Positions 61,624 through 64,000 of a stretch of 64,000 nt of DNA are shown piece after piece. The stretch's first letter is position 1; each line of letters starts with the position of its first letter. The DNA lies in contig NZ_LT222319.1 of NCBI RefSeq assembly GCF_900074915.1, positions 3,691,001 to 3,755,000 of the forward strand. Direction: 5' to 3'. The notes beneath the pieces were generated by a model that saw only the letters and a program-made list of their open reading frames with translations, made no database searches and had not been told where the DNA came from. The DNA is from Pseudomonas cerasi (GTDB taxonomy: Bacteria > Pseudomonadota > Gammaproteobacteria > Pseudomonadales > Pseudomonadaceae). The position numbers were made by a program, and so were the translations under genes.

Positions 61624-64000
61624 GCGTTACTCCATCGTCCCTAAAAGTTGTACGTATTTCACAACAGAAATGCCCGCGCGCTTCTTCGAGCCATAGTTGG
61701 TCCGGAGCAGGACACATCTCGGAAAACTTGACGTGCCCCGCTTTCTTCATCGAATTACTGACACCGTCGAGTGACAACGGGTTATCGAAATCAATGAAAA
61801 TCGGCTTGGGTTCGATATCGATCTTGGCGAACACATAACGGGGCAAACCGTGCTCGACGGCCCACGCTCGCCATGCCAGCACGTCGTCGAGCTTGTCCAC
61901 ACTGAATTCAGAGCACGGCAGTTGCTCTGGACTGAACCACCACGAAGCACGTTTGTACAAGGTCTTGCCCAAGCCTATTCGGCGTCGGTCGTTCTTGGCA
62001 ACGACGCTGCCAGCCAAGGCAAAACCCAGTCGGTGCATAGGAGTGGGATACACGCACACTAAGTCTTCGCTGAACTGGCCGGCAATATCCTCGACGCGCA
62101 AACGCCCCTCGCTCATGACAAGACGAGCACGGCCGGCGGCAAAGCGCTGATCCGCCGGCACGCAACCGCCGCCAGAAGGCAGTATCAGTTGTTGATAGCA
62201 CTCGAGCAAAGGCCAATCGATATGCGAACGCTGATAACTGTCCGGCGAGTCGGCGAGCACCAGACGAGGTCCGTCGAATATTTGCCGAACCTCCTGCTCG
62301 ATCTCTTTATTGAACGGTCCGAAAGGCTCGGCTACCGGCTGACTGAGGGTGTGCACGCCCGGATGGACCTCTCCGAGAATGATTGAGTAGTCGCCTTGGT
62401 TCAGCGCGTCTGTCGAGGTACTGGAAATCAGGAAATCCGGAGAGTGAAAGTGGCTGCCAAATACGCTGAACGTCCGAACATCCAGACGCGTGTTCAGCTC
62501 GACAATCAGCCGCTCTATGTCCTCATGGGTCAACTGCACGTGTTCAGGGTCGTGTTTATCGCTCAGGACCTGCTGCCAGGCGTCTGCCAGCACTGCGTCC
62601 AGTTCCTCGATGATGCCCGCCTCGGCGTGCGCAACTACTGGCTGCACAGCGCCAAGAAAGGCCAGGAAGTTCACCGGATTATGCTCGTCCTCTGCCTGCA
62701 GGCGTTGCCATACCTGAGCGTAAAAACCATGCAGTTGCCGGGCGCATGCCTTGATCAGCCATTGATGAATGCGCATCAGCGGCGCCAGATCGGCATTGAC
62801 CTGATCAAGCAAGGCCCCACCCAGACTGATATCGATATTGCGCGAACAATCCTCGTAGACCGGGTAGCGACCGACATACATGGCGCCGCTCTCACGCGAA
62901 ATATCCACGCCGGCTTCGCCAAGCAGCCGGTTCAGCTTGTCGAGGCTGGCAATGCGTACAGCCAGATCGCCTGTCGCATAGTCTTGCCGAATCGCTTCAA
63001 GGCCCGACAGACGTTCATGCCACTGAGTGCGAAAGTCATCAGACAGGCGTGCGTCGGCCAGCAAAGTGTGCAGCACCTGAACAGGCTTTCGTTCCCTAGG
63101 GGAAATCTGCCAGCCGCGACGCACAACCTGCTGGGCGACCAGATGATCGATCAGGTCGCGCAATTGCCCGGCACTGACATCCTGCAACTCGGCCTGCAAC
63201 CCGAACAGAGTCGGTGCCACAGCGCCCTGGCACTGAATGTAACCCAGCACTCTGGCCGTCAAGGCACTGACTTGACGACGTTTGTTGACGGGCAGATGCA
63301 ACGTGTCTTGATTCAAAAAACAGCCCGGGTTGAGTTGCAACGGCATGAACTGCACATCAACGCACTGGCGATTCAACTGCTCGACCAGCCGCTGCACAAC
63401 CCAGCTTTCGAAAAAGGTATGGCGTTCTCTGATCCAGCCGGGTCCGTGCTGCGTGATACGAACATGCTCGACCTGCGTACGATCAAACCGCCCCCAGGCC
63501 AGCGGGCCGAAAAAACTCGACGTATCATTTTTTGAACAGAATCGCTGTGCGTAGCTCCAGGCCAGGCGCAGTTTCTGCTTCTTGCGGCTGTCAGTTCTCG
63601 CATGGCGCTCTTGCCTGAGCTCCTGAAGCCGGGTCAACGCGGTCGGGTTGGAAATGAACACGGCCTGCTCGACGTCTTCGTCGTCCACGAAATCAATCAG
63701 GGCCTGCCGCGCGCTTTCGAGAAACACGGCATATTCCTGATCCACTTCGGCACGTTGCTTGAGCCGGCCAAGCCGCTCGTTCCAGTGCGCCAATTCATCC
63801 ACTGCGTTATCACGCAGCGCCTCGGGAAGATCAGACACTTGCAGCGGCAGGTTTTCATTCAGCTTGCGGATCAGCTTGCGACAGGCCTGAGGCGAGTGGC
63901 TTATGGACTTCTCCAACAGTCTGTCGCGTAGAGTATTCAGGGAGCGATAATCGGTTTCAAAATCCTTCAGCAACGGCAATGCGGCCATTTTCCCCAAGCG
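61613..64000 (-). CDS. Small LanB / PEARL-like protein (lantibiotic dehydratase N-domain), 5' end uncertain
   Basis: The frame is open to the right edge; the first ATG inside the window is at 63988 (791 residues), with a TTG at 63997. The usual LanB opening is not seen, so the true start may lie beyond base 64000. FCSKNDTSSFFGPLAWGRFD near residue 148 is the signature of the tRNA-dependent glutamylation domain of LanB enzymes. SILGEVHP-like IILGEVHPGVHTLSQPV near 545 and GLPRYVFAKIDIEPKPIFIDFDNPL near 735 also fit. No SpaB_C elimination domain follows. Such small LanBs include split dehydratases and PEARLs, which add an aminoacyl-tRNA amino acid to the end of a scaffold peptide (TglB in P. 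syringae, for example). The precursor peptide would be outside the window. MFS gene overlaps downstream. Confidence 0.82.
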   Translation of the reverse strand, partial: RLGKMAALPLLKDFETDYRSLNTLRDRLLEKSISHSPQACRKLIRKLNENLPLQVSDLPEALRDNAVDELAHWNERLGRLKQRAEVDQEYAVFLESARQALIDFVDDEDVEQAVFISNPTALTRLQELRQERHARTDSRKKQKLRLAWSYAQRFCSKNDTSSFFGPLAWGRFDRTQVEHVRITQHGPGWIRERHTFFESWVVQRLVEQLNRQCVDVQFMPLQLNPGCFLNQDTLHLPVNKRRQVSALTARVLGYIQCQGAVAPTLFGLQAELQDVSAGQLRDLIDHLVAQQVVRRGWQISPRERKPVQVLHTLLADARLSDDFRTQWHERLSGLEAIRQDYATGDLAVRIASLDKLNRLLGEAGVDISRESGAMYVGRYPVYEDCSRNIDISLGGALLDQVNADLAPLMRIHQWLIKACARQLHGFYAQVWQRLQAEDEHNPVNFLAFLGAVQPVVAHAEAGIIEELDAVLADAWQQVLSDKHDPEHVQLTHEDIERLIVELNTRLDVRTFSVFGSHFHSPDFLISSTSTDALNQGDYSIILGEVHPGVHTLSQPVAEPFGPFNKEIEQEVRQIFDGPRLVLADSPDSYQRSHIDWPLLECYQQLILPSGGGCVPADQRFAAGRARLVMSEGRLRVEDIAGQFSEDLVCVYPTPMHRLGFALAGSVVAKNDRRRIGLGKTLYKRASWWFSPEQLPCSEFSVDKLDDVLAWRAWAVEHGLPRYVFAKIDIEPKPIFIDFDNPLSLDGVSNSMKKAGHVKFSEMCPAPDQLWLEEARGHFCCEIRTTFRDDGVTRDE

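Noticed and set aside
1..64000. tRNA or rRNA genes, integrase or IS transposase, phage attachment site
   Set aside because: None was recognised on either strand; the only mobile-type elements are REP repeats.

Overview
This window is chromosomal DNA of a fluorescent Pseudomonas, most probably of the P. syringae group. The grounds are high-GC coding DNA, a complete PvdL-type pyoverdine synthetase, the fpvGHJKCDEF ferripyoverdine uptake/reduction operon in Pseudomonas order, a SyrP-like aspartate hydroxylase, and side-chain NRPS modules whose adenylation codes read as Lys then Asp. That matches the Lys - beta-hydroxy-Asp start of the P. syringae pyoverdine side chain. Assignments rest on reading motifs and recalled family knowledge; no database search was run.

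Region 1 (1-33960) is the pyoverdine locus. On the minus strand lie the side-chain NRPSs: a one-module Lys synthetase (9082-5672), followed with a 4-base overlap by a multimodular synthetase that starts C-A(Asp)-T-E-C and runs off the left edge. Then come a SyrP-like Fe(II)/2-oxoglutarate hydroxylase (minus), the plus-strand operon fpvG-H-J-K-C-D-E-F, and minus-strand mbtH, pvdH, pvdL (4336 residues) and a type II thioesterase (pvdG). The sigma factor gene pvdS (plus) has a Fur-box-covered sigma70 promoter. Sequences resembling the PvdS iron-starvation box (TAAAT/TAATT, 15-16 bases, CGT) occur before the Lys NRPS, the hydroxylase, mbtH, pvdH, pvdG and perhaps fpvG. The logic is: low iron lifts Fur from pvdS; PvdS turns on synthesis (PvdH makes Dab, PvdL makes acyl-Glu-Tyr-Dab, the side-chain NRPSs add Lys and OH-Asp) and iron release by Fpv proteins.

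Region 2 (33977-44600) holds a small SnoaL-like secreted protein, a four-gene overlapping phosphorelay operon (histidine kinase, NarL-type regulator, hybrid kinase, stand-alone receiver), a universal stress protein, dusA, another histidine kinase, a small unknown gene, an SOS-box-preceded UmuD-like protein that has lost its catalytic residues, and a periplasmic M20 peptidase.

Region 3 (44937-60292) is mostly conserved Pseudomonas core: tal, rssC-rssB, a PilZ protein, mlaA, a HAD-fold protein without its catalytic aspartates, a DUF4404 protein, queF, lolC-lolD-lolE, a second PilZ protein, a glycerophosphodiesterase, sthA, an ApbE-like protein and a citrate-type MFS transporter.

Region 4 (60355-64000) is accessory-looking: an MFS exporter overlapping a large LanB-type (lantibiotic dehydratase N-domain) protein without an elimination domain, which continues past or starts close to the right edge. 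This small-LanB/PEARL-like enzyme plus exporter is the best candidate for an undescribed peptide- or amino-acid-derived natural product system. REP-type palindromic repeats occur at 9203-9349, 16968-17285 and 50144-50293, and a REP-like fragment has been duplicated in frame inside the Asp adenylation domain (3209-3248).
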